Assembly (NCBI GenBank): GCA_964035575.1
Contig: OZ037894.1
Coordinates: 124,001-188,000 of the forward strand
DNA length: 64,000 nt
Source of the DNA: Rhynchopus sp. YZ270_cl-10
Taxonomy: Eukaryota; Euglenozoa; Diplonemea; Diplonemida; Diplonemidae
Reading direction: 5' to 3'
In this document: positions 10,691 through 20,511 of the stretch, piece by piece
Numbering within the stretch: the first letter of the stretch is position 1
Layout of the letters: each line of letters opens with the position of its first letter
Notes under the pieces: generated by a model
What the model saw: only the letters and a program-made list of their open reading frames with translations
The model's database searches: none
Told to the model about the DNA's origin: nothing
Position numbers and translations under genes: made by a program

Positions 10691-11226
10691 TGTACCTGTG
10701 TACCTGTGTACCTGTGTACCTGTGTACCTGTGTACCTGTGTACCTGTGTACCTGTGTACCTGTGTACCTGTGTACCTGTGTACCTGTGTACCTGTGTACC
10801 TGTGTACCTGTGTACCTGTGTACCTGTGTACCTGTGTACCTGTGTACCTGTGTACCTGTGTACCTGTGTACCTGTGTACCTGTGTACCTGTGTACCTGTG
10901 TACCTGTGTACCTGTGTACCTGTGTACCTGTGTACCTGTGTACCTGTGTACCTGTGTACCTGTGTACCTGTGTACCTGTGTACCTGTGTACCTGTGTACC
11001 TGTGTACCTGTGTACCTGTGTACCTGTGTACCTGTGTACCTGTGTACCTGTGTACCTGTGTACCTGTGTACCTGTGTACCTGTGTACCTGTGTACCTGTG
11101 TACCTGTGTACCTGTGTACCTGTGTACCTGTGTACCTGTGTACCTGTGTACCTGTGTACCTGTGTACCTGTGTACCTGTGTACCTGTGTACCTGTGTACC
11201 TGTGTACCTGTGTACCTGTGTACCTG
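10686..11226. repeat. 8-bp satellite (CCTGTGTA)n, about 67 copies
   Basis: A 541-bp run of perfectly repeated CCTGTGTA. Because 8 is not a multiple of 3 and the unit lacks stops, several frames are open on both strands; those frames are not genes. Confidence 0.98.
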
Positions 11227-11345
11227 GGTGACTGGGTACGTACCTGGGTAAATGTGACCAGGTGACCTGGTCAGACCTCTGACCAGCGCACCGTGACAGC
11301 ACAGGCTGCCGAAAACGGATTTTGGCTTTCGGAAATAATTTTACG

Positions 11346-11516
11346 GCAATTAAATATCAAATTCCATGCAATTATTTCACAGAAAATTGCACTCGGAGGT
11401 GTATTTTTCACTCGTTTTGTTAATTGCACTCGCTGCGCTCGTGCAATTAACCACTCGTGAAAAAAACACCTCCTCGTAGCAATTATGGTGAAATAATTGC
11501 ATAGTAATTAAATACT
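11346..11516. mobile_element. Imperfect inverted-repeat element (MITE-like)
   Basis: The left arm contains GCAATTATTTCAC and GGAGGTGTATTTTTCACTCG; the right arm has the complements GAGTGGTTAATTGC...GTGAAATAATTGC. The centre is a tight hairpin TTAATTGCAC / GTGCAATTAA (about 11420-11450). No coding capacity. Confidence 0.75.
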
Positions 11517-12660
11517 AAAAACAAAGTGGCTGCGACAGCATAGCGCACGCATAGCTGCTCACAGTCTAAAAATAAAAAAGAAAAAGAAAAACTTGACAAG
11601 TTGAATGTGCCTCTAGCACACACACACACACACACACATCACACCTGCAAAGTAAAGACACCCCTTTATCTCCTACCACTTGCCTTCCTTATCACATCAC
11701 ACATCTACATTGGCTCACTACAATGAGGGTGAAGGCTGCCACAAAATGAACATTACTCACAGGGTACCATTACCATCGTTGATCGAGCACATGGTCTTGA
11801 TGTAAGATGGTTTACCCCACAGCCACCGCGACATTCCGAACACTGCTGACCCTGTATCCCTTGGGCAATCATGAAGAGAACGAAGGTGTGTGGTCGGGAA
11901 TGGTACCACATGCACGTTTGGGTCACGCTGGTATCGACCACCCAAAACCACGACTAGTCTACTCCGCTTGCACGGGATTAGGAAAGGTGTGGGGAAGCAG
12001 GTGCAGGTGGCCAAGGGGGGAGGGGTGCAAAAGGCTTTTCCGTGCAGATTGAATGAATGTACTTCACTGCATCAGATCTAACGATGGAACCCTTGATGAT
12101 GTTGTTACGCAAACGCTGGGAGTCTCCTTCACCTCGCTTTGGATAAAGAAAGCCAGCGATGAAAGGGTTTGGGGGGAAGAGTTAATTCTTGAACACATCC
12201 CCACACTCAGTCACACAAAAAAAAATTGACTTGGTATTCAAAAGCCCTCTCGTGGAAGTGTACATTGGTACATGACCGGTGCACCAGGTGGGCCCCACCC
12301 ATGCAGTCACCTTTTAAAAAAAAAAGAAAGATGGAAAGTTGAAAGCGTGTTTACCTCTACAGATGGGCAGAGAAACACCCCGGCTAATAGAGCTTCAAAA
12401 GAGTAAGGCATAAACTGCCAACCTTGCCCTCCCAGTAACCAAGTAACGTTGGTTTGATATCATTCGACGCATCGCAAAGGGTGCATCACCCAGAGTATGG
12501 ATTTGGTTTTGATTTGTTTAATTTATTTATTTTGTCTTTTTTTTTTTGTTTTTTTGTTTTTTCGCTTTTTTGTGTTGCTTTTTTTTGTTTTTTTTTGTTT
12601 TTCCTCTTTTTGAAACTTTTTTTACTGAACATTTTTGCATTAGCACGCTCTTTATTATCT
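11517..12660. other. Spacer with (CA)n run and one hairpin-motif relative
   Basis: No credible gene. It holds a CA dinucleotide run (11617-11638) and, at 12230-12268, a copy of the AAAGCCCTCTCGTG..AGTGTAC dispersed motif. A long T-rich stretch occupies 12535-12620. Confidence 0.6.
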
Positions 12661-12714
12661 CCTCCCCCCAGGCACCTCGCTAACGGAGGTGCACTGTAAA
12701 CATGATCTGGGAGA

Positions 12715-13127
12715 GGGGGGGGGGGGGGGGGGGGGGGTCCCCTGTATACTGCAGTGTTATAAGGGGTGAAAAATTTTTTCACCCATTTTTTCACACAAAA
12801 AATCGAAAAAAAAAAATTTTTTTTTCGATTCGCCCGGGTCTGTGCGTGCTGTGATGGGGTCAATTTGCGCTCAGAAATGAGTATTTTTGACCTAAAATGC
12901 ATGTATGGGTTTTCAGGCCAAAAATCGTGTAAAAACTGACACATGAATTTTAGGTCAAAAATACTCATTTCTGAGCGCATATTGACCCCATCACAGCACG
13001 CACAGACTCGGGCGAATCGAAAAAAAAAATTTTTTTTTTCGATTTTTTGTGTGTAAAAATTGGTGGGAAAAATTTTTTTTTGGGCCTCCCCTTGTAGAAC
13101 ACTGCAGTGCAGGGACCCCCCCCCCCC
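12715..13127. mobile_element. About 0.4-kb palindromic foldback element bounded by G and C runs
   Basis: A 23-nt G run (12715-12737) and a 12-nt C run (13116-13127) flank arms that are near-exact reverse complements: TCCCCTGTATACTGCAGTG on the left, CACTGCAGTGCAGGGA on the right, then a matching pair of ATCGAAAAAAAA/TTTTTTTTCGAT blocks and GTGATGGGGTCAAT/ATTGACCCCATCAC. The centre lies near 12925. No gene is inside. Confidence 0.88.
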
Positions 13128-14360
13128 TAGGGGATACGACTCCAGCCATTTTGGCTGGGACCAAACGCACGGAAAATTCATTTGGCATTATCTGGCCATC
13201 TCCAAGGCAACTGCGGGTGAAAAACACCCTCAGAGTGGGTCACAGGGGGCCTGTGGGTCGAAAAACGACCCAGAAGCCACCCCAGAATACAAAAAAATGG
13301 AAAAAAATAGTGAAAAAACGGCTTTTTTCACGTTTTGGCCACTTTGGGCAAAATAGCGATTTTTCGAGAAAAAAATCAAAAACCGGGATATTTTTTGACA
13401 TCACAAAGCCTCCTTTGGCACAAATATACCCCAAAAGTGGCCTGTGAGTCCATTCCAACCTGTTTTGGACATATTTGACACTTTTGGAAGTGTTTTTTTG
13501 GTGTTTTTAGGTCAAAAAAATGCCCAAGACGTCCCCAAGACACTTTGCACACCCCCTGTTACGGTCATATTTTTTTTCGTTTTTTTGCCTGAAACCCCCA
13601 AAATACCCCTCCCGGACCCCACATAGTCCCGAATATCCATCACACACCCACTCAGAGTGAGTAGAAGCACCCCAAAAAAAATATTTTTTAAAGCCCTAAA
13701 ATTGTGCTTCAGTTTCGGCAGCATCCATGTGCCCTTCAACTTCATTGAAGTTGAAGGGCACATGGATGCTGCCGAAACTGAAGCACAATTTTAGGGCTTT
13801 AAAAAATATTTTTTTTGGGGTGCTTCTACTCACTCTGAGTGGGTGTGTGATGGATATTCGGGACTATGTGGGGTCCGGGAGGGGTATTTTGGGGGTTTCA
13901 GGCAAAAAAACGAAAAAAATATGACCGTAACAGGGGGTGTGCAAAGTGTCTTGGGGATGTCTTGGGGACGTCTTGGGCATTTTTTTGACCTAAAAACACC
14001 AAAAAAACACTTCCAAAAGTGTCAAATATGTCCAAAACAGGTTGGACTGACAGGCCACTTTTGGGGTATATTTGTGCCAAAGGAGGCTTTGTGATGTCAA
14101 AAAATATCCCGGTTTTTGATTTTTTTCTCGAAAAATCGCTATTTTGCCCAAAGTGGCCAAAACGTGAAAAAAGCCGTTTTTTCACTATTTTTTTCCATTT
14201 TTTTGTATTCTGGGGTGGCTTCTGGGTCGTTTTTCGACCCACAGGCCCCCTGTGACCCACTCTGAGGGTGTTTTTCACCCGCAGTTGCCTTGGAGATGAC
14301 CAGATAATGCCAAATGAATTTTCCGTGCGCAAAAAATGGCTGGAGTCGTACCCCCTACCC
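13128..14360. mobile_element. 1.23-kb near-perfect palindrome
   Basis: Arms of about 615 bp are reverse complements around position 13745 (GTTGAAGGGCAC mirrors GTGCCCTTCAAC). Both arms are nearly identical except for a short difference near the outer ends (13152-13166 has extra bases) and a few substitutions. Outer ends read CTAGGGGATACGACTCC and GGAGTCGTACCCCCTAC. It abuts the 0.4-kb palindrome through a C run. Open frames inside occur in mirrored identical pairs and look non-coding. Confidence 0.93.
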
Positions 14361-14447
14361 CCCCCCCCCCCCCCCCACTGTAAACACACCCCCCAGAAAG
14401 TAGCGAGGTGCCTGCCTCCCCCCCTCCAAAAAAAAAAAAAAAAAAAA

Positions 14448-16651
14448 GAGAAAAGTTCGATTTCGGCCTCGAAAATACCCGTGACACCGATTTGTCACGG
14501 TACTTTGTCACGGAATTTTTTTGAAAGATTCGATTTCGTGACAAAAAAAGTTCGATTTCGTGACAAGCTGATTTTTTCATTGACACACAAAATTCAATTT
14601 AGTGACAAATGACTTTTTTCATTGACAAAAAAAAATTCGATTTCGTGACAAATCCATTTTTTCATTGACAAAAAAATGTCATAGAAAAAAAATGGATTTT
14701 GTCAAGGAAAAAGTCGTGACAGCCAACCCGCCAGTCACTGAAAAGTGACCAGACAGCCACTTGACAAACACAAAAGAGGCCATTCTTGAGCTGTCTAGAA
14801 ACCGAAGGGCAGAGACTGAAGACACAAGGTATGATAACTTTATGATTATGCGAGACTTAGTATATCGCGAACACGGTCAGGCTTGCACGCCTCTGGCCAG
14901 AGGCCAGCCCCACTAAATGATATGCAGCAGACACTCATTGCAAATTTCATTTTCATTTGGTAAAAAATTAATGGGTGCGCAAGTTTCTATACCTAATACC
15001 CCAACCCTCACCCATACATTCCATTACACACACCAAAACAGATCGAATCCACCAGCGCATGCGACGAGAGTTCGGTTATTATGGTGGTGGAAGGGGGGTG
15101 GGAACACTTTGTCAGTCACTGCTATAGCCATTAACCAGGGAGCATAGCTAGTGCAAGAAATTCGACTTTGGAAACCTTCCGGAAAGTCTGTCCTCTGCTT
15201 CCGGAGGACTAGACACAAGAAAATATTGTTTGTTCCCCCAGAAAACCAGTGCACAATTCACACTCCTTGTGGGTGGTCTTGTTGCCTTTTCGTCATAGTA
15301 ATTTTGGCCCAGGCATGTTCTTGAAGCATGAAAATTTAGTGTGTATGGGGCAGGGTGTTGTTTTGTTCTGAATTCTCTTTGTTATAACATCTAAGTCAAT
15401 CGCGGGTGGTGGTTTGTGTAGCGTGAGGCACTCTTTTTAACAAACTTCCTGCAGTTGCTATGCACTGTTATTTCTTCGGATTTATCATCATACAGCGTAA
15501 CATAGTGGATTCGCCTGGTCGACACAACCTTTGATAGATATGGGATAACCAACCCCCTTCGACCCCTCGTGGGTTCACTGAACAAGCCCTAGTGGTAGTT
15601 AAACGCGATTGACATTTACATTCCTAGAGATGAAAGAACAAGATAACACTTCTGTACCCGCGCATCAAAATTGTGGAAAACTTTGCACCCCAAACACCCT
15701 CAACAACGCCCGCCAAAAGGCGCCCCTTGTTTCTGGGAGTTGGTTCTCATGTTTGATACACTGCACAGCAGGCATTCCTCCTGAGTCCAACGCATGTTTG
15801 GCCTGTCTGCGGCGTTGTACTTAAGGTGCACGAAGACAGGGTCTGGTGGTAAATTTTGCGTAGTACTGCGACGTGGTACTACGTGGGTCTGGGAACCTGG
15901 TACCTGGGTACAGGATATTTGTTGTAAAGACATCTTCCACCATGCATTGAGGAGGGTAAGACAGTGTTCGCAGTTTCTACCTGATAGCATTACACATTTA
16001 ACTTCTCCACGGGGGTCTTGGGCCGTTCATTCGGTTATACCTTGACTACCGGAAGATATTCTTGAGGCCTTTTTGGTCTCTAGAATATCCGGTCTTCCCG
16101 AACGGAGGCACACTTTGTGTGTTACTACGACCTGGCAATTTCCAGCAGTAGGTTAAGTAATCTTTCTTGTAAATTGTTGGATCATTATCTCCTCAGTGCA
16201 TGCATGCCCCACGTGACTGGACACTTTTGTGTTTGTCATGTGGAGCTGTGGTTGCTCTTTCACGACTTTTATCCTTGTGTCCAGTGTACCCAGTACCCAG
16301 TGCCCTGTCACGACTTTTTCCGTGACAAAAAGTTTGGTTTCCTTGACAAAATCCATTTCTGTCACGACTTTTTCCTTGACAAAAAGTTCGGTTTCCTTGA
16401 CAAAATCCATTTTTTCATTGACATTTTTTTGTCACTGAATTTTTGGATTTGTCACGAAATCGAATTTTTTTTGTCAATGAAAAAATCGGTTTGTCACGAA
16501 ATCGAATTTTGTGTGTCAATGAAAAAATTGGTTTGTCACGAAATCGATTTTTTTTTGTCACGAAATCGAATCTTTCAAAAAAATTCCGTGACAAAGTACC
16601 GTGACAAATCGGTGTCACGGTAATTTTCGAGGCCGAAATCGAACTTTTCTC
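14448..16651. mobile_element. 2.2-kb foldback element with 0.27-0.35-kb inverted ends
   Basis: Left end 14448-14722 and right end 16305-16651 are inverted copies: GAGAAAAGTTCGATTTCGGC at the left edge, GCCGAAATCGAACTTTTCTC at the right. Each end is built of short repeats around TTCGATTTCGTGACAAA and TTTTTTCATTGACAAA. The 1.6-kb interior encodes nothing recognisable; it contains the region shared with 10236-10690. Structure fits a non-autonomous foldback DNA transposon. Confidence 0.85.
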
Positions 16652-16816
16652 AAAAAAAAAAGAAAATCGCTCTCCCAAAAAAATAAGGTTGGTAAGATGA
16701 GCCTAAGACATTTGTGTGTTTACTTGAAGTCAACTTTTTTAATGACTTTACTCTGGCACTTGATTCTGAGAAAAACCTCCCACACACACACACACCCTCT
16801 CTCCCTCACAATTTTT

Positions 16817-19237
16817 TCACTCCTTCTGCCTTGTTGAAGAACGCAGCTGTGCACCTCCTCGCGAGGAGATACTTGAGCTGCGGATTGCGGAGGGTGCGAT
16901 GCTCTGCTGTGGCTCCTCGACGGAGGGTGTGGGGTTGCCGCCGCCGTCGCTGTTGTGGACGACGACCTGTGGGCCAGAGGCGAGGCTGGTCTCGCGTGCG
17001 CCTGTCGCAGGGAAGGATGCAGCATTGGCCTGGTCGACCCTGTTCTGGTGCAGGAACGCACTCTGGTTCTCCTCCGACGGCAGCGCGACCTTCCCACTGT
17101 CGTCAATCACGTTGAACTTCGAGAACTCCGCCTTCTGCTTCGCCGCCATCTGCTCGCGCATCGCAAGCGGCAGCTTCAGGATGTGGTCCTTCAGCTGCAT
17201 GGGGTACACAAAGCCCGTCTCAGCGTCTACAAGGTTGGACGCACACCCCGCTGCTGTGGGCGATGCTGCGGGTGATGACGACGATGCTGGTGGAGGAGGT
17301 GGTGGTGGTGGTGGTGCGTGGGAGTGTGCCTGCTGGTCGCCACCGTGGCTGTGGCTGTGCCCGCCGTCCCCGCCGTCGCCTCCGTGTGAGTGCGAGCAGC
17401 CCCCTCCAGCCTTGATGTCAGGGCCTGCACGCACCATCGTACGCTGCTTCGCAATCTTCGCAGAGAGGTGTGGGTTGTGCTCGAGCTGTGGCAGCGTGTG
17501 GCCCGCACCCGCAAGGTCCCCGCACAGGAAGTCTGCCCAGTTCGCGAGCACCCCTCTGTCAAAGAGGGTGTGCGTGCGGTTGCCGATGTTGAAGCACCAC
17601 GCATAGCGCTCTGGGAACCACACCTCGTTGGACGTGACGTTGCGGCAGATGTACCAGAACTGCGTGCTGAAGACCATGAAGATGAAGATGATGACTGCCG
17701 TGTTGTAGAAGATGAGGAAGTACGACGCCACTGCGTGCTTCTCGCTGAAGAGGTGGTCCAGGTAGCCGCACAGCGTGCGGTCTGCCTCTGGGATGGAGCT
17801 CAGCTTCACAAACTCAAGCCCAAAGGTCAGCACCAAACACTGACTGATGAACTGCAGAACGGAGAAGAAGAAGAACGGGCGGTGGTTCCCACTTCCGATT
17901 GAGTTTGCAGTCCAAACGCAGTAGTGGTCGAACCTGTGGATAAGCTTCAGCGACGTTGAGCAGAACTTCGAGCGGAGTGGCTTCTTGCACAGTGTCGTTG
18001 GGCAGCCTTCGATCTCCTCCAGTGTGCGCCCGTTCCCAATCTCCTCAAAAAAGACGCGTCGGTCGTTCGTTGTGGGGACGTGCACACCTGGGTTGCACGA
18101 GAGCGCACGCAGGTAGCACATGAACATGCACGAGGTCACTACCCACCACAGGAGCTTCAGATGTTCCTGCTCACTTGCAGGGAATGCAATCGTAACGAGC
18201 ACAGTACCACCGAACAGCAGCCCTCCCGTGTACCACCCAGCAAGGCCGGGCTCGGGGGTCTTGGACGTGGCTGCCTTTGTGGTGACGTACTGCACACCGA
18301 AGAGGTTCAGGAAAAGGGCCGCAAACCCGCACACTGCAGGAAGGTACGTGGCGGAGGCCAGCAGTGCAATGTTGGGCAGTGTTGCGGCACCCACGAAGCG
18401 CACAAGCCTGTCCCGCTTCCCGATGAGCATCCAGATGTTTGCATAGCTAGGGACGTAGGTGAAGCCCTTTGGCACACCGTTGCGCTGCAGGCCCTCCACC
18501 AAGCGCTGCAGTTTGCTGTCCACTTTGTTCGGCCTGAAGAACTCTGGTGCGATGAGGCTCAGGTCCGCCCCGTTCACGACAAGCATCTTGACTGTGGTCT
18601 CGTCGCCTGCGAGCAGGGCGTGCTCAATGGGCTGGTACGGCTCACCGCCTCCCTCGCTGCGTGCAGGCAGGTTCACAGCCACGACATCTGCATGCTGCTC
18701 AAGCAGGTAGCGTGCGGCAGGCATGTTCTTCAGGTGGATCGCGTGAAGCAGGTCTGCCTGCTGCGGGATCCCGCCCATCCTGTTCATGATGTGTGCGAGG
18801 ACGGGCTTGTGCAGAGCGTAGGTGAACGCAGTCTTGCCTTCGTTGTCCTTCATCGTGACGTCGGCACCACGGTCGAGCAGGGACTGTATCACAGTCTGTG
18901 CGACCTTTTCGCTGAGGTGTGAGCCCTTTGCGAGCCACATAAGGGGCGTCAGGCCAGCCTCGCTTCTGTCGTTGATGCCTGCGCCGTGGTCCACAAGGAA
19001 GTCCAGAGCGTCGAAGTTCCCCTTCTCTGCTGCAAAGTGGATGGGCGCCCCGCCGTCCTTCCCGCTGTTGCACGTCACGTCGCTCTCATGTCCCTCCAGC
19101 AGCTGCAGTGCTATGTAGTCAACAAACCCTGCCGACGCAGAGTCCACCATCGACGGCAGCTCTCTGTCGTCCACCTTGTAGTCGCCCACCTGCAGGCGCG
19201 CGCCCTTACGCACATTTGCCGGAGCTGGGTGCAACAT
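16817..19237 (-). CDS. Akr1/HIP14-like ankyrin-repeat protein S-acyltransferase
   Basis: 806 residues. Residues 35-240 hold about five ankyrin repeats (GAPIHFAAEKGNFDALDFLV; GLTPLMWLAKGS). Four or more membrane helices follow (about 285-390 and 455-545), bracketing a cysteine-rich domain with the catalytic motif DHYC at 437-440 (RFDHYCVWTANSIGSGNHRPF). DHYC instead of DHHC, and the loss of the usual NCVG cysteine, are features of yeast Akr1, so the change is probably functional. These enzymes attach palmitate to cysteines of Golgi and plasma-membrane substrates selected through the ankyrin domain. A His/Gly-rich stretch with four HSH motifs and a poly-Pro run lies near 610-655; the rest of the tail is disordered. 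The start MLHPAPANVRKGAR follows a CTAG acceptor by 6 nt. Confidence 0.88.
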   Translation of the reverse strand: MLHPAPANVRKGARLQVGDYKVDDRELPSMVDSASAGFVDYIALQLLEGHESDVTCNSGKDGGAPIHFAAEKGNFDALDFLVDHGAGINDRSEAGLTPLMWLAKGSHLSEKVAQTVIQSLLDRGADVTMKDNEGKTAFTYALHKPVLAHIMNRMGGIPQQADLLHAIHLKNMPAARYLLEQHADVVAVNLPARSEGGGEPYQPIEHALLAGDETTVKMLVVNGADLSLIAPEFFRPNKVDSKLQRLVEGLQRNGVPKGFTYVPSYANIWMLIGKRDRLVRFVGAATLPNIALLASATYLPAVCGFAALFLNLFGVQYVTTKAATSKTPEPGLAGWYTGGLLFGGTVLVTIAFPASEQEHLKLLWWVVTSCMFMCYLRALSCNPGVHVPTTNDRRVFFEEIGNGRTLEEIEGCPTTLCKKPLRSKFCSTSLKLIHRFDHYCVWTANSIGSGNHRPFFFFSVLQFISQCLVLTFGLEFVKLSSIPEADRTLCGYLDHLFSEKHAVASYFLIFYNTAVIIFIFMVFSTQFWYICRNVTSNEVWFPERYAWCFNIGNRTHTLFDRGVLANWADFLCGDLAGAGHTLPQLEHNPHLSAKIAKQRTMVRAGPDIKAGGGCSHSHGGDGGDGGHSHSHGGDQQAHSHAPPPPPPPPPASSSSPAASPTAAGCASNLVDAETGFVYPMQLKDHILKLPLAMREQMAAKQKAEFSKFNVIDDSGKVALPSEENQSAFLHQNRVDQANAASFPATGARETSLASGPQVVVHNSDGGGNPTPSVEEPQQSIAPSAIRSSSISSRGGAQLRSSTRQKE

Positions 19238-19243
19238 TGCTCA

Positions 19244-19282
19244 CTAGATTGCGGGTTTAAGGAGAAAGGGGGAGTGGGGTGG
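19244..19282 (-). promoter_or_regulatory. Predicted splice acceptor upstream of the palmitoyltransferase start
   Basis: On the minus strand a CT-rich stretch (CCACTCCCCCTTTCTCC) leads to AATCTAG at 19244-19250, 6 nt before the ATG. Confidence 0.45.
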
Positions 19283-20449
19283 GGAGGAGTGGCAAGGGGG
19301 GGGCACTGCGACACACCCTCCCCCTTATAGTCTGCATGGTGTGGGTGTTTGATTAATAGGGGGGTAATTCTTGTGCAGAATATGGCCCCGGGTGTGGGTG
19401 GGGTTTTGGCATCCATACAGGGCAGCACAATCACAAACAATTATAACGTGAAATACAAAGCCCTCTCGTAACAGAGCACGGTAGCATAGCCTGGCCTAGT
19501 AGGGCCTATTAGGTGCTGCAAAGTACTCAACAAAAAGGGGGGGGCAAGGAAAAGTTGAAAATAGTAGTGTGGGGGGGTACAGGGACTTTCATATTCTTGT
19601 TGCTTTTTAGCGAAACGACAGCACAAACAAAAACACATTTTCTTTTTGAAAAAAGGGGGAACAAATCTGTTACATTGGAAGGAGGGGACGGGAGGGGGGT
19701 GGTGACATGCGAACAGGATACGAGGGTACAACAGGTACGGTGGGTCTACTCTCGCCTTTTGCGAACCCTGCTGGCGAGAATAGGATTCCTTTTTAAAAAA
19801 AAACTGAAAACTGAAGAAAAAAAAAGCACCCACAAACGGGAATAGGTGATGCTGAAGACCGAAGAACACAAACATAGTATGGACTGAACTTCACAGTGAA
19901 ACAGTACCTTCGGTGCGTTTTAACCGCTGCCTTTTGGCTTGCCTGACACATAGGTGATAAATGGTACACCCTGTTTGTGCAGGAACGGTAAGATCAGTAG
20001 TTTTTTCTTTTTTCCACTTTTTTGCATTTTTGCTTTTCGTGTTAAACCTTTTTCGATTTTTTTTTTGCATAATCAATATTCCTTTCGGTAGCACCAACAA
20101 CACCTCGAACGGGTGTGAATGAGAAGGTGGGGTTTGAGTATTTTCTACTCTTTTAACAATGAATTTTGAACAGATGGAGAGAGAGAGAGGGGAACAGCAA
20201 AGTAACCCTTTTCCCGATGATGCACACAACGAAACACTTCTTCGTGATTTCCTGTGTGGTTTGTTCTTCCCCTCCCTTTTCTCATCTTTTCTCCAGGTAG
20301 GGGGCGGATGAATGCCGCGGGCTTTTTTGTTTATTTTTTTTTTGATAATCAGAAAACGGTCGACCATCATACGTCTGACGCACGTGGTCAGCGCACAGAC
20401 GTCACCTCCCTCTAGAGCAGTTTTATGGAATACCGTTGACGTTTTTTTT

Positions 20450-20504
20450 TTTTGAAATTTTGGTTGGATTAGAAATAAGACACCCGGAGGATGAGCTCCA
20501 CTAT
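20450..20504. repeat. Dispersed hairpin motif, copy A3
   Basis: GACACCCGGAGGATGAGCTC followed by CACTAT (20479-20504) matches the core at 9290 and 46995 with a few substitutions, again preceded by TTTTTTGAAA and TTGGTTG. It lies 8 nt beyond the stop codon of the kelch gene. Confidence 0.7.
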
Positions 20505-20511
20505 TTCGCCT

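Larger units (their letters stand above)
12660..14425. repeat. Outer inverted flanks around both palindromes
   Basis: AGGCACCTCGCTA (left, about 12670) is mirrored by TAGCGAGGTGCCT (14401-14413), and GCACTGTAAACA (left) by inverted TGTTTACAGTG sequence on the right, so the two palindromes may lie inside one larger foldback structure. Confidence 0.6.
19238..20511. other. Spacer with one dispersed motif
   Basis: No gene. At 19447-19485 it carries GTGAAATACAAAGCCCTCTC followed by GTAACAGAGCACG, a copy of the motif also found near 25090, 43415 and 45680. The remainder is purine-rich or homopolymeric. Confidence 0.6.

Noticed and set aside
10542-11302. Frames encoding VYLCTCVP or VHRYTGTQ repeats
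   Set aside because: They are translations of the (CCTGTGTA)n satellite, open on both strands at once.
13140-13160. AGCCATTTTGGCT, resembling the dinoflagellate spliced leader core
   Set aside because: It is a local palindrome in the arm difference of the foldback, absent from the other arm, and lacks the full leader.
13512-13924. Hydrophobic peptide frames in the 1.2-kb palindrome
   Set aside because: The same peptide occurs in mirrored positions on both arms and matches nothing; explained by the inverted repeat.
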